A stretch of DNA of 64,000 nt from an uncultured Ellagibacter sp. (GCA_934654815.1 CAKUGU010000002.1:1-64000), one strand, 5' to 3'. Shown: positions 1-8,999, counted from the stretch's first letter. Notes: generated by a model from the letters alone, not told the origin. Made by a program: numbers and translations.

Positions 1-783
1 GTGTGCTCGAGCCCGAACGGCTTCGACGTGAACGACAACCTCATGGAGCTGCTCATCATGATCGACGCCGCCAAGCGCGCGAGCGCGCACAGCGTGAGCG
101 CCGTCATCACGCATTACGGTTACGCGCGCCAGGACCGCAAGGCGGCGCCGCGCGAGCCGATCACGGCCAAGCTCGTCGCCGACCTTCTGACCACGGCCGG
201 CGCCGACAACATCATCGCCATCGACCTTCACCAGGACGCCATCCAGGGCTTCTTCGACAAGCCGGTGAACCACATGACCGCGATGCCTATCTTCGTCGAC
301 TACTACAAGTCCATGGGCCTCGACCCCGAGCAGCTCGTCGTCGTGTCCCCCGACGTGGGCCGCGCGAAGGCGGCGAAGAAGTTCTCGACGCTGCTCGACT
401 GCGACATCGCCATCATGCACAAGGACCGTCCTAAGCACAACCAGGCCGAGATCACCGCGCTCATCGGCGATGTGAAGGACAAGGTCTGCATCCTGAACGA
501 CGACATGATCGACACGGCGGGCTCGCTCGTCGCCGCGGCTTCCACGCTCAAGGCGAAGGGTGCGAAGAAGGTGTACGCGTGCGCGACGCACGGTCTGTTC
601 AGCGGCCCGGCGTACGACCGCATCGAGAACAGCTGCATCGAGGAGGTCGTCGTGACCGACGCCGTCCCCGTGCCGCTCGACCGCCAGACCGGCAAGATCA
701 AGGTGCTGACGCTCGCCCCGCTGTTCGCGCAGACCATCAAGAACGTGTACAACAACGGGTCGGTCGCCTCGCTGTTCGAATAG
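1..783 (+). CDS. prs: Ribose-phosphate pyrophosphokinase, 5' end missing
   Basis: Makes PRPP from ribose 5-phosphate and ATP for nucleotide, histidine and tryptophan synthesis; cytosolic. The reading frame is open from the first base, and 260 residues are visible of a family usually about 315-320 long, so roughly the first 55-60 residues lie outside the window. Seen here: the catalytic flexible-loop segment YGYARQDRK near the start of the visible part and the PRPP-binding loop DDMIDTAGS at about residues 167-175. The GTG at base 1 is not a real start. pth follows after 11 bases, so the two are probably co-transcribed. Identity is secure. Confidence 0.95.
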   Translation: MCSSPNGFDVNDNLMELLIMIDAAKRASAHSVSAVITHYGYARQDRKAAPREPITAKLVADLLTTAGADNIIAIDLHQDAIQGFFDKPVNHMTAMPIFVDYYKSMGLDPEQLVVVSPDVGRAKAAKKFSTLLDCDIAIMHKDRPKHNQAEITALIGDVKDKVCILNDDMIDTAGSLVAAASTLKAKGAKKVYACATHGLFSGPAYDRIENSCIEEVVVTDAVPVPLDRQTGKIKVLTLAPLFAQTIKNVYNNGSVASLFE

Positions 784-794
784 GGTAGTCGGCT

Positions 795-1352
795 ATGTTT
801 CTCATCGCAGGTCTCGGCAACCCCGGGGAAGAATACGAGCACACGCGGCACAACGCCGGGTTCGACACGGTGGACAAGATCGCCGAGGAAATCGGCGTCC
901 GCTACTGGAAGAACGAGTGCGGCGCGCTCACGGGCAAGGGCGCGTACCGCGACATCGATGTCGTGCTGGCCAAGCCGCAAAGCTACATGAACACGTCGGG
1001 CGGTCCGGTGAAACAGCTCATGAACGCCTACGGCGTGGCGCCCGACCACCTGATCGTCATCCACGACGAGCTCGACATCGATCCGGGCACCATCCGCGTG
1101 AAGTTCGGGGGCGGGCACGCGGGCCACAACGGCCTGCGCTCCATCTGCGACAAGCTCGGCACGCGCGACTGGTTCCGCGTGCGCTGCGGCATCGGGCGCC
1201 CGCCGGGGCGTATGCCCGTCGCGGACTTTGTGCTGTCGACCCCGAAGAAGGACGCGGCCGATGACTTCGCGCAGGCCACCGACCTCGCGTGCGAGGCGGC
1301 GCTGTTCCTCATGCAGAACGGGCTGGAGAAGACGCAGCAGAAATTCAACTAG
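795..1352 (+). CDS. pth: Peptidyl-tRNA hydrolase
   Basis: Releases tRNA from peptidyl-tRNA that has dropped off ribosomes. The 185-residue length is normal for bacterial Pth. The N-terminus holds the family signature GLGNPG (Asn9) and the catalytic His19 in RHNAGF; the HDELDID segment carries the conserved Asp. It starts 11 bases after the prs stop and is followed by a clear intrinsic terminator, so prs-pth looks like the end of one transcript. Confidence 0.97.
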   Translation: MFLIAGLGNPGEEYEHTRHNAGFDTVDKIAEEIGVRYWKNECGALTGKGAYRDIDVVLAKPQSYMNTSGGPVKQLMNAYGVAPDHLIVIHDELDIDPGTIRVKFGGGHAGHNGLRSICDKLGTRDWFRVRCGIGRPPGRMPVADFVLSTPKKDAADDFAQATDLACEAALFLMQNGLEKTQQKFN

Positions 1353-1450
1353 GGTGCTGCGGCGGCGGGCGTGTCGGCTGCCCGCCGCTCGCGGGCGAGG
1401 CGAGCGCGGGGTTTCGGCCCCCAAATCGCGCCCTGCCCGCGCACTCTTTC

Positions 1451-1478
1451 GCCCCGGGCGATGAGCCCGGGGCTTTTT
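1451..1478 (+). terminator. Intrinsic terminator after pth
   Basis: Nine-base perfect GC-rich stem (1451-1459 with 1465-1473), five-base loop and a TTTTT tract at 1474-1478. It lies about 100 bases after the pth stop and should separate prs-pth from the MFS gene. Confidence 0.85.
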
Positions 1479-1615
1479 CATGCCCTGCGGTTGTCGATCC
1501 TAGGGGGTACAATAGGGACAACGCGGCGTCGGGCGGGGCTCCGACGCGAACGCTCCTGCTCGGCATGACGGAAAAGGTGCGAAGCGCCCCGGAGCACGAA
1601 AAGAAGGGGGCTTCC

Positions 1616-2989
1616 ATGGCTCTTTCGAAGAGAGGGCGCACTTACGCGCTGTTCGCGATCGTCGTTTTCGCCTGCGCGCTCGGGTCGCTCACGCAGACGG
1701 TGATGAATTCCATGCTCGAGGGCGTGCGTTCCGATTTCGGCGTCGACGCGAGCATCGGACAGTGGCTCACGACCATCTACATGCTCGCGCTCGGCATCAC
1801 CGTTCCCGCTGTGACGTTCCTATCGCAGCGTTTCTCGATTCGCAATGTGGTCTTCCTGGCGCTCGCGCTGCTCCTTGCGGGCGGCGTCGTCGACGTCTTC
1901 GCGCCGACGTTCGAGGTGCTCGTGCTCGGGCGCGTACTGCAGGCGGTGGGCGCCGGTATCACGCTTCCCGTGCTGCAATCGATCGCGATGATGCGCTTCC
2001 CGCGGGGCCAGAACGGCACGGCCATGGGCATTGCCGGCATCGCCATGGGGTTCGCGCCGAACATCGGCCCGCTTATCGGCGGCGCGCTCGTCGATACGTG
2101 GGGTTGGCGCAGCTTCTTCGTGATCTTCATCGCCGTCGTCTGCATCCTCATCTTCGCGACGTTCTGCCTGGTGGAAAGCGAAGAGGAGCCGATGCGCGAC
2201 GCGCGGTTCGAAATCGTGTCCTTCCTGTATTCCACGCTCGGGTTCGGCGGCCTTCTGCTCGCGTTCTCGAACGCCGCGAACATGAGCGTCGCAAGCCCGC
2301 TCGTGTGGTTGCCAGCGATCGTGGGCGTGGTTTGCCTCGTCCTGTTCGTCGTGCGCCAGAAGCGCATCGAGCATCCGCTTATCAGCATGCGCATCTTCCG
2401 GTCGGCGCATTTCCGCGCGAGTTTCGTGGCGCAGAACTGCCTGTTCGCGTCGTTCATGGGCATCACACTGATCGTCCCGCTTTACGTGCAGGGACTTCTC
2501 GGTGCGAGCGCGGTCGAGGCCGGCATCGTGTTCGTCCCGGCGACCATCCTCGCGGTGATCGTGAACCCGCTGGCGGGCATCTTGTCCGACAAGGTTGGCG
2601 TGCGCCCGGTCGTTCTCGTCGCGGCGGTGCTCTTGAGCGTCGGCGCCATGTCGATGGCGTTTGTGGATGCGGACACGCCGTTGTGGGCGCTCACGCTGAT
2701 GCAGACGATTCGCGGCATGGGGGTGAGCGCGCTCATCGGGCCCTTGAATTCCTGGGGCATGGGAGGGCTTCCTCGCGAGATCATGATGGACGCGAGCGCG
2801 TTCTTCGCGGCGGTCCGCCAGGCGTGCGCGTCGCTTGGCACGGCGCTCATGGTGCTTGCCATCACCTCGCTCTCCGCGGTGGCGCAAACCGGTGCGATCG
2901 ACGCCGTTTTCGCATATCAGGTGGCTTTTGGGATTTCGGCCGTGCTCGCGATCTGCGTGCTCGCGGTGGCGGCGGCGAAGGTCCGCTAA
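1616..2989 (+). CDS. MFS drug/solute exporter, DHA2 (EmrB/QacA) type
   Basis: Proton-driven export permease of the inner membrane; substrate unknown. The 457-residue protein shows about 14 hydrophobic segments, the number expected for the DHA2 subfamily. It also has a motif-C-like stretch (GFAPNIGPLIGGALVDTWGW) after the fifth segment and a DKVG loop later. Start chosen at ATG 1616 because AAGAAGGGGG sits just upstream; an in-frame ATG at 1565 is less well placed. It is a single-gene unit, separated from pth by a terminator and convergent with the next gene on the minus strand. No regulator gene is adjacent, so the physiological substrate cannot be guessed. Confidence 0.85.
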   Translation: MALSKRGRTYALFAIVVFACALGSLTQTVMNSMLEGVRSDFGVDASIGQWLTTIYMLALGITVPAVTFLSQRFSIRNVVFLALALLLAGGVVDVFAPTFEVLVLGRVLQAVGAGITLPVLQSIAMMRFPRGQNGTAMGIAGIAMGFAPNIGPLIGGALVDTWGWRSFFVIFIAVVCILIFATFCLVESEEEPMRDARFEIVSFLYSTLGFGGLLLAFSNAANMSVASPLVWLPAIVGVVCLVLFVVRQKRIEHPLISMRIFRSAHFRASFVAQNCLFASFMGITLIVPLYVQGLLGASAVEAGIVFVPATILAVIVNPLAGILSDKVGVRPVVLVAAVLLSVGAMSMAFVDADTPLWALTLMQTIRGMGVSALIGPLNSWGMGGLPREIMMDASAFFAAVRQACASLGTALMVLAITSLSAVAQTGAIDAVFAYQVAFGISAVLAICVLAVAAAKVR

Positions 2990-3061
2990 ACGTTCTGGGC
3001 TGTGCGCTGCGACGCCCGCCCGCCGAGCCGCTCGAAAGCGTTTCGGGGGCGGAAAAGCCGT

Positions 3062-3181
3062 GATTTGCGCAGGTTTGCCTCGTAAGTTGTCCCTTACGCC
3101 TGAATGTCCCGGCAAAATCCCAGGTCACGCAAAGCCGCCGCGCGGGTCAGCTTCCGTCCCGCTTCGAAACCTGCGCAAATC
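3062..3181. repeat. Palindromic intergenic element, copy A
   Basis: Fills the gap between two convergent genes. Perfect 15-base inverted arms (3062-3076 and 3167-3181) enclose a first hairpin CGTAAG/CTTACG, the core CCCAGGTC at 3119-3126, and a second hairpin with GCGGG/CCCGC. The arm sequence differs from copies B-E, but the order arm-hairpin-core-hairpin-arm is the same. The role is unknown; it could act as a bidirectional terminator here. See the family finding. Confidence 0.7.
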
Positions 3182-3216
3182 GCGACGTTTCTGCGGGGGA
3201 GGTTCGGGCGGAGCGC

Positions 3217-3798
3217 CTATTCTTCGTCGCCGAGTTCGCGTTCTGCACGATCGCGCTTTCTCTTCGCCTCGCGATACGTTGCGTAGAACAGCGCGAGGGT
3301 GGCGGCGAACACGAGCGTGCCCGTTACCGCCCCGACGGCGAGGTTAGGAAGCCAAAACACCTCGTCAAGCGGGACTACCTGCGCTTCCGCGATCGATCTC
3401 ATGGCGAAGATCGCAAGAGCGCAGGCGATTCCCGAAATCCCCGAGATCAGGCAGAAGTACCCCTTGGGGAAGCGGTCGGTTTGGGCGAAGCGGTTCGTGT
3501 CGACGAACCCTTTGCGCGTCTGCATGGCGACGCAAACGAGCATGACGGCAAAGAACCAGACGAACATCGCGACGAGCGTGGGGCTCGAGAACATCGCATG
3601 GGCGTCCGCGGCGTTCGCGCTATGAACCCAGGCTATCTGTTGTGCCATCATGTCGTACAGGAAGAAAGCGAGCATCCCGAATGCGAGCAGCATGAAACCG
3701 CTGCGGTAGATGCGGCACGCTTCGGCTTCGAGGCGTTCGTCCTTCGGGCCTGCGTAAAGGCGCCATTTCTTGACGATGGCGAGGTTTTCGAACTTCAT
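3217..3798 (-). CDS. Small integral membrane protein paired with an XRE regulator (DUF6773-like)
   Basis: A 193-residue protein with four hydrophobic segments (about residues 32-50, 72-92, 114-132 and 147-168). Charged cytoplasmic-looking ends include the N-terminal EAEACRIYRSG and a Lys/Arg/Glu-rich C-terminus. Layout and partner match the family of small membrane proteins encoded beside short XRE-family regulators (DUF6773 type) in Gram-positives; this assignment is from memory of the pattern, not a search. The ATG has a good AGGATCC-type ribosome binding site. It lies 54 bases after the regulator and is probably in its operon. Function unknown. Confidence 0.75.
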   Translation of the reverse strand: MKFENLAIVKKWRLYAGPKDERLEAEACRIYRSGFMLLAFGMLAFFLYDMMAQQIAWVHSANAADAHAMFSSPTLVAMFVWFFAVMLVCVAMQTRKGFVDTNRFAQTDRFPKGYFCLISGISGIACALAIFAMRSIAEAQVVPLDEVFWLPNLAVGAVTGTLVFAATLALFYATYREAKRKRDRAERELGDEE

Positions 3799-3852
3799 GA
3801 GAGGATCCTTTCCCGATCGTTCAGCGGCGAGCTGTCGAGCTTCCTTGCGCAG

Positions 3853-4062
3853 CTAGTTGGTCGTTTCTTCCCAAAAGAGGTCGTTTAGGGTGACGTCGAG
3901 CGTTTTGCATATCGAGATGCAGAGGTTGAGGGAGGGGTTGTAGCCGCCTGCCTCGATGAGTCCGATCGTTTGCCGTGTGACGCCGACGGCTTCGGCGAGC
4001 TCAGCCTGCGAAAGTCCTGCACCGGCTCGTGCCGCCTTCATCCGGAGATTCTTTTGGGGCAT
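3853..4062 (-). CDS. Small XRE-family helix-turn-helix regulator
   Basis: A 69-residue Cro/CI-type protein that is almost entirely the HTH domain: LSQAELAEAVGVTRQTIGLIEAG is the recognition region, followed by the YNPSLNLCISICKTLDVTLNDLF tail typical of YozG/YvaO-like regulators. Start chosen at 4062 because GAAGGAGGACGGGAG precedes that ATG; an upstream in-frame ATG at 4116 lies within a palindrome. It probably controls itself and the membrane protein downstream, as such pairs usually do. A textbook promoter lies upstream on the same strand. Confidence 0.88.
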   Translation of the reverse strand: MPQKNLRMKAARAGAGLSQAELAEAVGVTRQTIGLIEAGGYNPSLNLCISICKTLDVTLNDLFWEETTN

Positions 4063-4112
4063 CTCCCGTCCTCCTTCTATAGATTCGCGTCGTGAGGTAA
4101 TTGGCCGATATA

Positions 4113-4158
4113 CCATTCATGGTGTAAGAAATATATTGCATGTTCGCGGTAATGTCAA
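4113..4158 (-). promoter_or_regulatory. Promoter and probable operator of the XRE/membrane-protein operon
   Basis: Read on the minus strand: -35 TTGACA (4158-4153), 17-base spacer, -10 TATATT (4135-4130). A near-repeated TGCAAnATAT motif occurs once just upstream of the -35 and once over the -10. A perfect ACCAT/ATGGT inverted repeat (4113-4124) lies just downstream. The repeats suggest binding by the small XRE protein; that is inference. Confidence 0.7.
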
Positions 4159-4204
4159 CTATATCTTGCATCATGGGCTGAGCTTTTAGAAAAAGCTGCT
4201 CTGA

Positions 4205-4356
4205 TGGACAAGAAGACGCGAAATGCGAGGGCCGAGAATGCGCCAGGAGCGATTCTGGCTGCTGAAGCCGGTAAAACCCCAGGTCGCGATTTGAGGTAGT
4301 GGACGCAAGAACGCGGTGCCGCGTTCTTGCGCTCGCATATCGAGCTTTTCTGTCCA
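4205..4356. repeat. Palindromic intergenic element, copy B
   Basis: Imperfect 25-base arms (4205-4229 with 4332-4356) of the GGACA...GCGAAATGCGAG type enclose a hairpin GCCAG/CTGGC (4242-4259), the core AAAACCCCAGGTCGCGAT with CCCAGGTC at 4278-4285, and a perfect 12-base hairpin (4305-4316 with 4319-4330). It lies between divergent genes. From 4357 to 4692 I see no gene or clear signal apart from a weak TATAAC-type hexamer near 4625. Confidence 0.8.
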
Positions 4357-4692
4357 CGGCGAGGTACTTTTGGGCGAGAAGGGCCGGCAAGGGTTCTTGA
4401 AGGGATGTTGCGACGCCGTCGAAAGGCTTGCGGGGAGTGCGGGATTGCGATGCTCGCTTGACTTGCTTCGCACAATCGCGCGGCACTGGCTATGCTGCGA
4501 GCAGTCGGTGGTTCCAGCGTTGCTGCGCTTTTCGCCCTCGCATCCTTCGCTCCTCTTTCCGGGCGCCTCTTTTCCCTCAATCGCTTCATGCATCAAACGG
4601 ATTTCCAACACGGATTCTAAATGTTATAACACCAGGTCATAGCTTGAAAATTGTCGGATTAAAAAGCTTGCGGCCATGGTATTGTGCCGCTC

Positions 4693-5634
4693 ATGGCAAT
4701 CTTTTTCGACGGCATATCGGCGCTTGAATGCTACCGCGGAATCGGCTCCGCGGCGGTAGGATTCGGCTCGGCCAAACGCTATGTACGGGAATTCGAGGGA
4801 AGCTCCCCGCATGTGGCGGAGCTTGCGCGCATCTTGAAGGACTTTCCACAGAGCGGCCTCGCTCGCCTTGTCGTTGCATCGCCTTCAAAACGCTGCCGCG
4901 TTCGAAACGTAAGCTGCCGCGTGTTCGCTTCGCCCGTGCCGAAAGGCGCGTTCGTCTGCTTGGCCGAAGGCGCCTATGCGTGCTCGCCGGCGTTTGCCTT
5001 TGTCCGCTCTGCGCTTGAAGTCGAATTTACCGACCTAGTGAAATTAGGGTTTGAAATCACCGGGTCTTACCGTCTTGCCTCGACAAGCGAACAAGGATTC
5101 CGTTCGGACCCGCCGCTTGTGACATACCGACAGCTGGGCGCCTTTTCGTCACAGAGCGGGCTTCCCGGTGCGCGAAGGGCGGCGAATGCGTTGCGGTTCG
5201 TTATCCCGGGATCGGCATCTCCGATGGAAACGGCGCTTTCCATGGTGCTGACGCTGCCGAATGCGAAAGGCGGATACGGACTGCCCGCTCCCCAGCTCAA
5301 CGCCGCGGTGGATGTTCCGAGGGCCGATTGGCGTGTTGCCTTCGGTCGGCAATTCCGATGCGACTTGCTGTGGCCCGAAGCTGATTTCGCCGTCGAATAT
5401 GATAGCGATATGTTCCATACCCCTTCGTCCAAAATCGCCCACGATGCAAAACGGCGCAACGCGCTCTCCTCTTTGGGAATCACCGTCCTCACGGTTACGA
5501 GGGCGCAGTTTTCCAGCGTTCATGGGCTTGACCGGGTCGCATCGCAGGTTGCAAGGGGAATCGGCGTGCGTGTGCGAATGGAGCGCGTGAACCGCGCCGC
5601 CCAGCGCAAGCTTCTTGCGTGCGTGCTCGGCTGA
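4693..5634 (+). CDS. DUF559/Vsr-like nuclease-fold protein with AbiEi-like N-terminal part
   Basis: About 313 residues. The C-terminal third reads like the Vsr/DUF559 restriction-endonuclease fold: RCDLLWPEADFAVEYDSD, then KIAHDAKRRNALSSLGITVLTVT, giving the D...E-x-D core and the trailing D..RR..L...G pattern. The middle (CRVFASP...AEGAYACSPAFAFVRSA) resembles the segment before DUF559 in actinobacterial AbiEi-type proteins. Start ATG 4693 has no clear ribosome binding site; GTG 4684 is an alternative. It stands alone, flanked by palindromic elements B and C. Function unknown; a DNA-damage or antitoxin-related role is only a guess. Confidence 0.7.
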   Translation: MAIFFDGISALECYRGIGSAAVGFGSAKRYVREFEGSSPHVAELARILKDFPQSGLARLVVASPSKRCRVRNVSCRVFASPVPKGAFVCLAEGAYACSPAFAFVRSALEVEFTDLVKLGFEITGSYRLASTSEQGFRSDPPLVTYRQLGAFSSQSGLPGARRAANALRFVIPGSASPMETALSMVLTLPNAKGGYGLPAPQLNAAVDVPRADWRVAFGRQFRCDLLWPEADFAVEYDSDMFHTPSSKIAHDAKRRNALSSLGITVLTVTRAQFSSVHGLDRVASQVARGIGVRVRMERVNRAAQRKLLACVLG

Positions 5635-5752
5635 TGCGATCGGAAAGCTAATCCTGTTGCATTCTCCTACTGATGCGGCTCCCCTGAAAAGGTTCGGTTC
5701 TCGACCCTTGGCTGGGCGGGCGCTGGCGTCTCGCACAACTTTTTGGGAGCCC

Positions 5753-5897
5753 CGCGGACAAAAAGAGGCGAAATGCGAGGCGCGATTCGCGGGAAGCGAG
5801 AATGCGGAAAAACTGACCTGGGGAAATGGCGCATCAGAAGCGAATAGGTGGGCGTTTGTTGCTAAAGCGGCTCGCAAATCGCGCTTTTCTGTCCGCG
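5753..5897. repeat. Palindromic intergenic element, copy C
   Basis: Arms 5753-5779 and 5871-5897 (CGCGGACA...GCGAAATGCGAG type) pair over most of 27 bases. The core is on the opposite strand from copies A and B (GACCTGGG at 5815-5822). A hairpin with ATTCGC/GCGAgAAT lies between the left arm and the core. It sits between two co-directional genes. The remaining 190 bases up to the next gene show no clear feature. Confidence 0.75.
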
Positions 5898-6098
5898 GCG
5901 AGCCGTTTTTTTGAAAAGCTTGTTGGCTCGGGGCATTTCCGGCGCGGAAGGATACTCGGACGGCTTCAGGTTTGGGGATTGGGCGGGGTTGCGGTATCCT
6001 CTTTCTCCGGCATAAGACGCACGAGCAAAACGAGTCGCGCAAAGGCGCGTTGACGAGGTGCGACGCAAGATGGGCGTCGCGAGCAAAGGATGAATCGA

Positions 6099-7922
6099 AT
6101 GGCATTTCTGCTTGGCTGTGAGAAGGCGCGGGTCGAATTCCCCACGAAGACCGTGTTCGACGAGATATCGCTCGGGCTGGACGAAGGCGACCGCATCGGC
6201 GTCGTGGGAAAGAACGGCGACGGGAAATCGACGCTGCTTTCCCTTCTCGCGGGTATCATCGAGCCTGATGAGGGGCGCGTGATCCGCACGCGTGGCGTCC
6301 GCGTCGGCGTGCTTGGGCAAACCGACGCGCTCTCCGACGATGACACAGTCGAGCATGCTGTCGTCGGCGACATGGAAGAATACGAATGGGCGGGCAACGC
6401 GCGTATCCGCGACATCGTCGCCGGGCTCGCGTCCGACATCCCGTGGAAGGGGCGTATCGGTGACCTTTCCGGCGGCCAGCGCCGTCGCGTCGATCTGGTC
6501 CGCCTGCTCATCGGCGACTGGGACGTGCTCATGCTCGACGAGCCGACCAACCATCTGGACATGCGCGCCATCACCTGGCTCGCCCATCATTTGAAGGCCC
6601 GCTGGAAGCACGGGTCGGGGGCGCTGCTCGTGGTGACGCACGACCGCTGGTTCCTCGACGAAGTGTGTCTTTCCATGTGGGAAGTGCACGACCGCAAAGT
6701 CGAGCCGTTCGAAGGCGGCTTCTCGGCGTACATCCAACAGCGCGTCGAACGCGATCGCCAGGCGCAGGTCGCCGAGCAGCGGCGCCAGAACCAGCTGCGC
6801 CGAGAGCTCGCATGGCTCTCGCGTGGCGCGCAGGCGCGTTCGACCAAGCCGAAATTCCGCGTCGACGCAGCTCGCGAGCTTATCGCCGACGTTCCCGAGC
6901 TGCGAAACCCCATCGAGCTGAAGCGCATGGCCGTGGCGCGCCTGGGCAAACAGGTGGTCGACCTTAACCGGGTGACGGTGCGCTTCGGCGAGAAGACGGT
7001 GCTCGACGACGTCACCTGGGCGGTCGGCCCGGGCGACCGCTTCGGCATCGTCGGCGAAAACGGTGTGGGGAAGACCACGCTGCTCAAGGTGATCCAGGGC
7101 GCGCTCGCCCCGACCGCGGGACACGTGAAGATCGGCAAGACGGTGAAGTTCGCCATGCTGTCGCAGCACCTCGACAACCTGGTGAAACTCGACGACGACC
7201 GGGTACGCACGGTGATCGGGCGCTACACGCGCCGCGTGATGCTCGACGGCAAGGAAGCGACCCCTGCGCAGCTGCTCGAACGTTTGGGCTTCACGAAGGA
7301 CGACCTCAACGAACCGGTGTGCGACCTGTCGGGCGGGCAGAAGCGACGCCTCGCGCTCATGCTCATCCTGCTCGACGAGCCGAACGTTCTCATTCTCGAC
7401 GAGCCGGGCAACGACCTCGACACCGACATGCTCGCGCAGGTCGAGGACCTGCTCGACGGCTGGCCGGGCACTCTCTTGCTCGTCACGCACGACCGCTACC
7501 TCATGGAGCGCGTGACCGACGACCAATACGCGCTCGTGGGCGGCAAGATCCGTCACCTGCCGCGTGGCGTCGACGAGTATCTCGAGCTCGTGGGGGCCGC
7601 GGAAGATGCGCACGGGGGAGTGGTGAAGACAGGCAAGGTACAGGCGCCCGTGTCGGCGAATGCCCAGGTGGAAGGCTCGAAGGGGGAGCCGAAGCTCTCG
7701 GGCGGCGAGCAGCGCGCGCTGCGCAAGGCCATGTCGTCGGCGGAGCGCAAAATCGACACGCTCAAGGGCAAGATCGCCGACGTGCACGTCCAGATGACGA
7801 AGGTCGACCCGTCCGACTACGTGAAGCTCGGGGACTTGCAGAAGGAAATCAAGGAGTACGAGGCTCAGATCGAGGCCCACGAGGAAGAGTGGATGGAAGC
7901 AGCGGAGGCGCTCGGCGAATAG
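6099..7922 (+). CDS. ABC-F family ATPase, Uup/EttA-like
   Basis: Soluble twin-ATPase protein of the ABC-F class, which acts on ribosomes rather than in membranes. About 607 residues. Domain 1 has Walker A GKNGDGKST near residues 38-46, signature LSGGQ and LMLDEPTNHLD. An arginine/glutamine-rich linker (YIQQRVERDRQAQ...) joins domain 2, with GENGVGKTT, LSGGQ and LILDEPGNDLD. A lysine/glutamate-rich C-terminal coiled coil (about residues 545-605) is of the Uup type. The first Walker A has Asp where Ala/Ser is usual, and the second Walker B has PGNDLD instead of PTNHLD. ATG 6099 is preferred because AAAGGA lies eight bases upstream; ATG 6090 overlaps it. Role in translation or DNA-junction handling not decidable here. 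Confidence 0.9.
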   Translation: MAFLLGCEKARVEFPTKTVFDEISLGLDEGDRIGVVGKNGDGKSTLLSLLAGIIEPDEGRVIRTRGVRVGVLGQTDALSDDDTVEHAVVGDMEEYEWAGNARIRDIVAGLASDIPWKGRIGDLSGGQRRRVDLVRLLIGDWDVLMLDEPTNHLDMRAITWLAHHLKARWKHGSGALLVVTHDRWFLDEVCLSMWEVHDRKVEPFEGGFSAYIQQRVERDRQAQVAEQRRQNQLRRELAWLSRGAQARSTKPKFRVDAARELIADVPELRNPIELKRMAVARLGKQVVDLNRVTVRFGEKTVLDDVTWAVGPGDRFGIVGENGVGKTTLLKVIQGALAPTAGHVKIGKTVKFAMLSQHLDNLVKLDDDRVRTVIGRYTRRVMLDGKEATPAQLLERLGFTKDDLNEPVCDLSGGQKRRLALMLILLDEPNVLILDEPGNDLDTDMLAQVEDLLDGWPGTLLLVTHDRYLMERVTDDQYALVGGKIRHLPRGVDEYLELVGAAEDAHGGVVKTGKVQAPVSANAQVEGSKGEPKLSGGEQRALRKAMSSAERKIDTLKGKIADVHVQMTKVDPSDYVKLGDLQKEIKEYEAQIEAHEEEWMEAAEALGE

Positions 7923-8013
7923 CCGCTGTCGTTCGTTGTGGGTCTGGATGCTGCGGTGCCTGGCGAACGGAACCGCAGCGCTGCGCCCGCCCGAGCCGAG
8001 CGCTGCAACCGGA

Positions 8014-8072
8014 GGCGTCGAGGGGCCGTTCGCTGTCGCGCGCAGGGCTCCGAACGGCGCGCGTCGGACGCC
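8014..8072. terminator. Nested inverted repeat between convergent genes
   Basis: GGCGTC/GACGCC (8014-8019, 8067-8072) encloses GCCGTTCG/CGAACGGC (8025-8032, 8051-8058). It has no T-run. It lies in the 189-base gap between the convergent ABC-F and deacetylase genes and could help end transcription from both sides. Confidence 0.4.
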
Positions 8073-8111
8073 AGGGCCCGGCACCCTGAAGCCCCTTCTC
8101 GCCCGAAAGGC

Positions 8112-8999
8112 TTACTTTCCCATGCTCCTGATGAGCGCGGCTTCGGCGTCGCGTCCGGGGGAGGCGCACGCCGAGGCGAACGGCATGTTCTCGGGATCGA
8201 GGCACTGCTCGAGCGGAACGCTTACGGGGTGGAACAGCACCTCGAGGTCGCGGCCGTGGGCGCTGGCGTGCGCTTCCAAGTCGGCGAGAAGGTCGGGCGT
8301 GGTCTTCTGCATGCACCCCGACAGCACGATCCCTGAAAATTCGGGAATCGTGCACCCTTCTTCCAAATCCTCGCGGCAATGCGGTGCGAGGAATCCCAAA
8401 AGCGCGTTCTTCACCAGGTTGATGGGGCGAATCGCGGCGATCCGCTTGAAGGACGAGAAGTGAGGTCCCAAAGTTTCGACGGGGATGCGGGCGGTCGACA
8501 CCTGGCAGTCGGCGCGGCGGCACGCTGCGGTGAGCGCGTCGTGCACGAGGGGCACCATATGGGTGTGCTGGTGGGTGTCGATGCGCAAGTGGCCGCGCTC
8601 GCTCGGGAACGCCTCGAGGAAGCGCTCGATCTGCGCGTGGAACTCGCGTGCGAGCTGCTCGCGCATCCCGTCGCGGTCGAACGTCCTGATCGACGAGGCC
8701 AGAAGGTAGCCTGTGAACGAATGGCTGAACGTGCCGCGCTCGTTCACGAGAAGGGGCACGTCGCGCGTCTGCGACAGGGGATGTCCCTCCACGACGTTCA
8801 AGTGAACGCCTGCGGTGATGGCGCCGCTTTCGACGTAGGGCCTGATCAGAGCAGCGGACTCTTCGAAGGCGGGGCTGTTCGTGAAGATGCTCACGCTCGA
8901 GAGCGCGCCGTGGCCCCCGCATGCGTCGGAAAGGTCGAGAATCGCCCGCGCCTGCTCGACGGTGATGCCGTAATCGTCCGCATGGATGATAAGAGCCAC
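8112..8999 (-). CDS. ChbG/HpnK (YdjC-family) carbohydrate deacetylase
   Basis: Predicted metal-dependent deacetylase acting on N-acetylated sugars or glycolipids. The 295-residue protein begins HADDYG, the metal-binding Asp-Asp signature of this family, and carries HLNVVEGHPLS and DTHQHTHM, which supply further metal-binding histidines. GTG start with GGAAGGGAGC upstream. It is divergent from the polytopic glycosyltransferase across 143 bases, and in other bacteria HpnK-type deacetylases act on lipid-linked sugars, so the two may share a cell-surface pathway. That link is inferred from position only. Confidence 0.88.
   Translation of the reverse strand: MALIIHADDYGITVEQARAILDLSDACGGHGALSSVSIFTNSPAFEESAALIRPYVESGAITAGVHLNVVEGHPLSQTRDVPLLVNERGTFSHSFTGYLLASSIRTFDRDGMREQLAREFHAQIERFLEAFPSERGHLRIDTHQHTHMVPLVHDALTAACRRADCQVSTARIPVETLGPHFSSFKRIAAIRPINLVKNALLGFLAPHCREDLEEGCTIPEFSGIVLSGCMQKTTPDLLADLEAHASAHGRDLEVLFHPVSVPLEQCLDPENMPFASACASPGRDAEAALIRSMGK

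Noticed and set aside
4155..4611. Several overlapping minus-strand open frames upstream of the XRE gene
   Set aside because: They cross palindromic element B and show no conserved features or ribosome binding sites.
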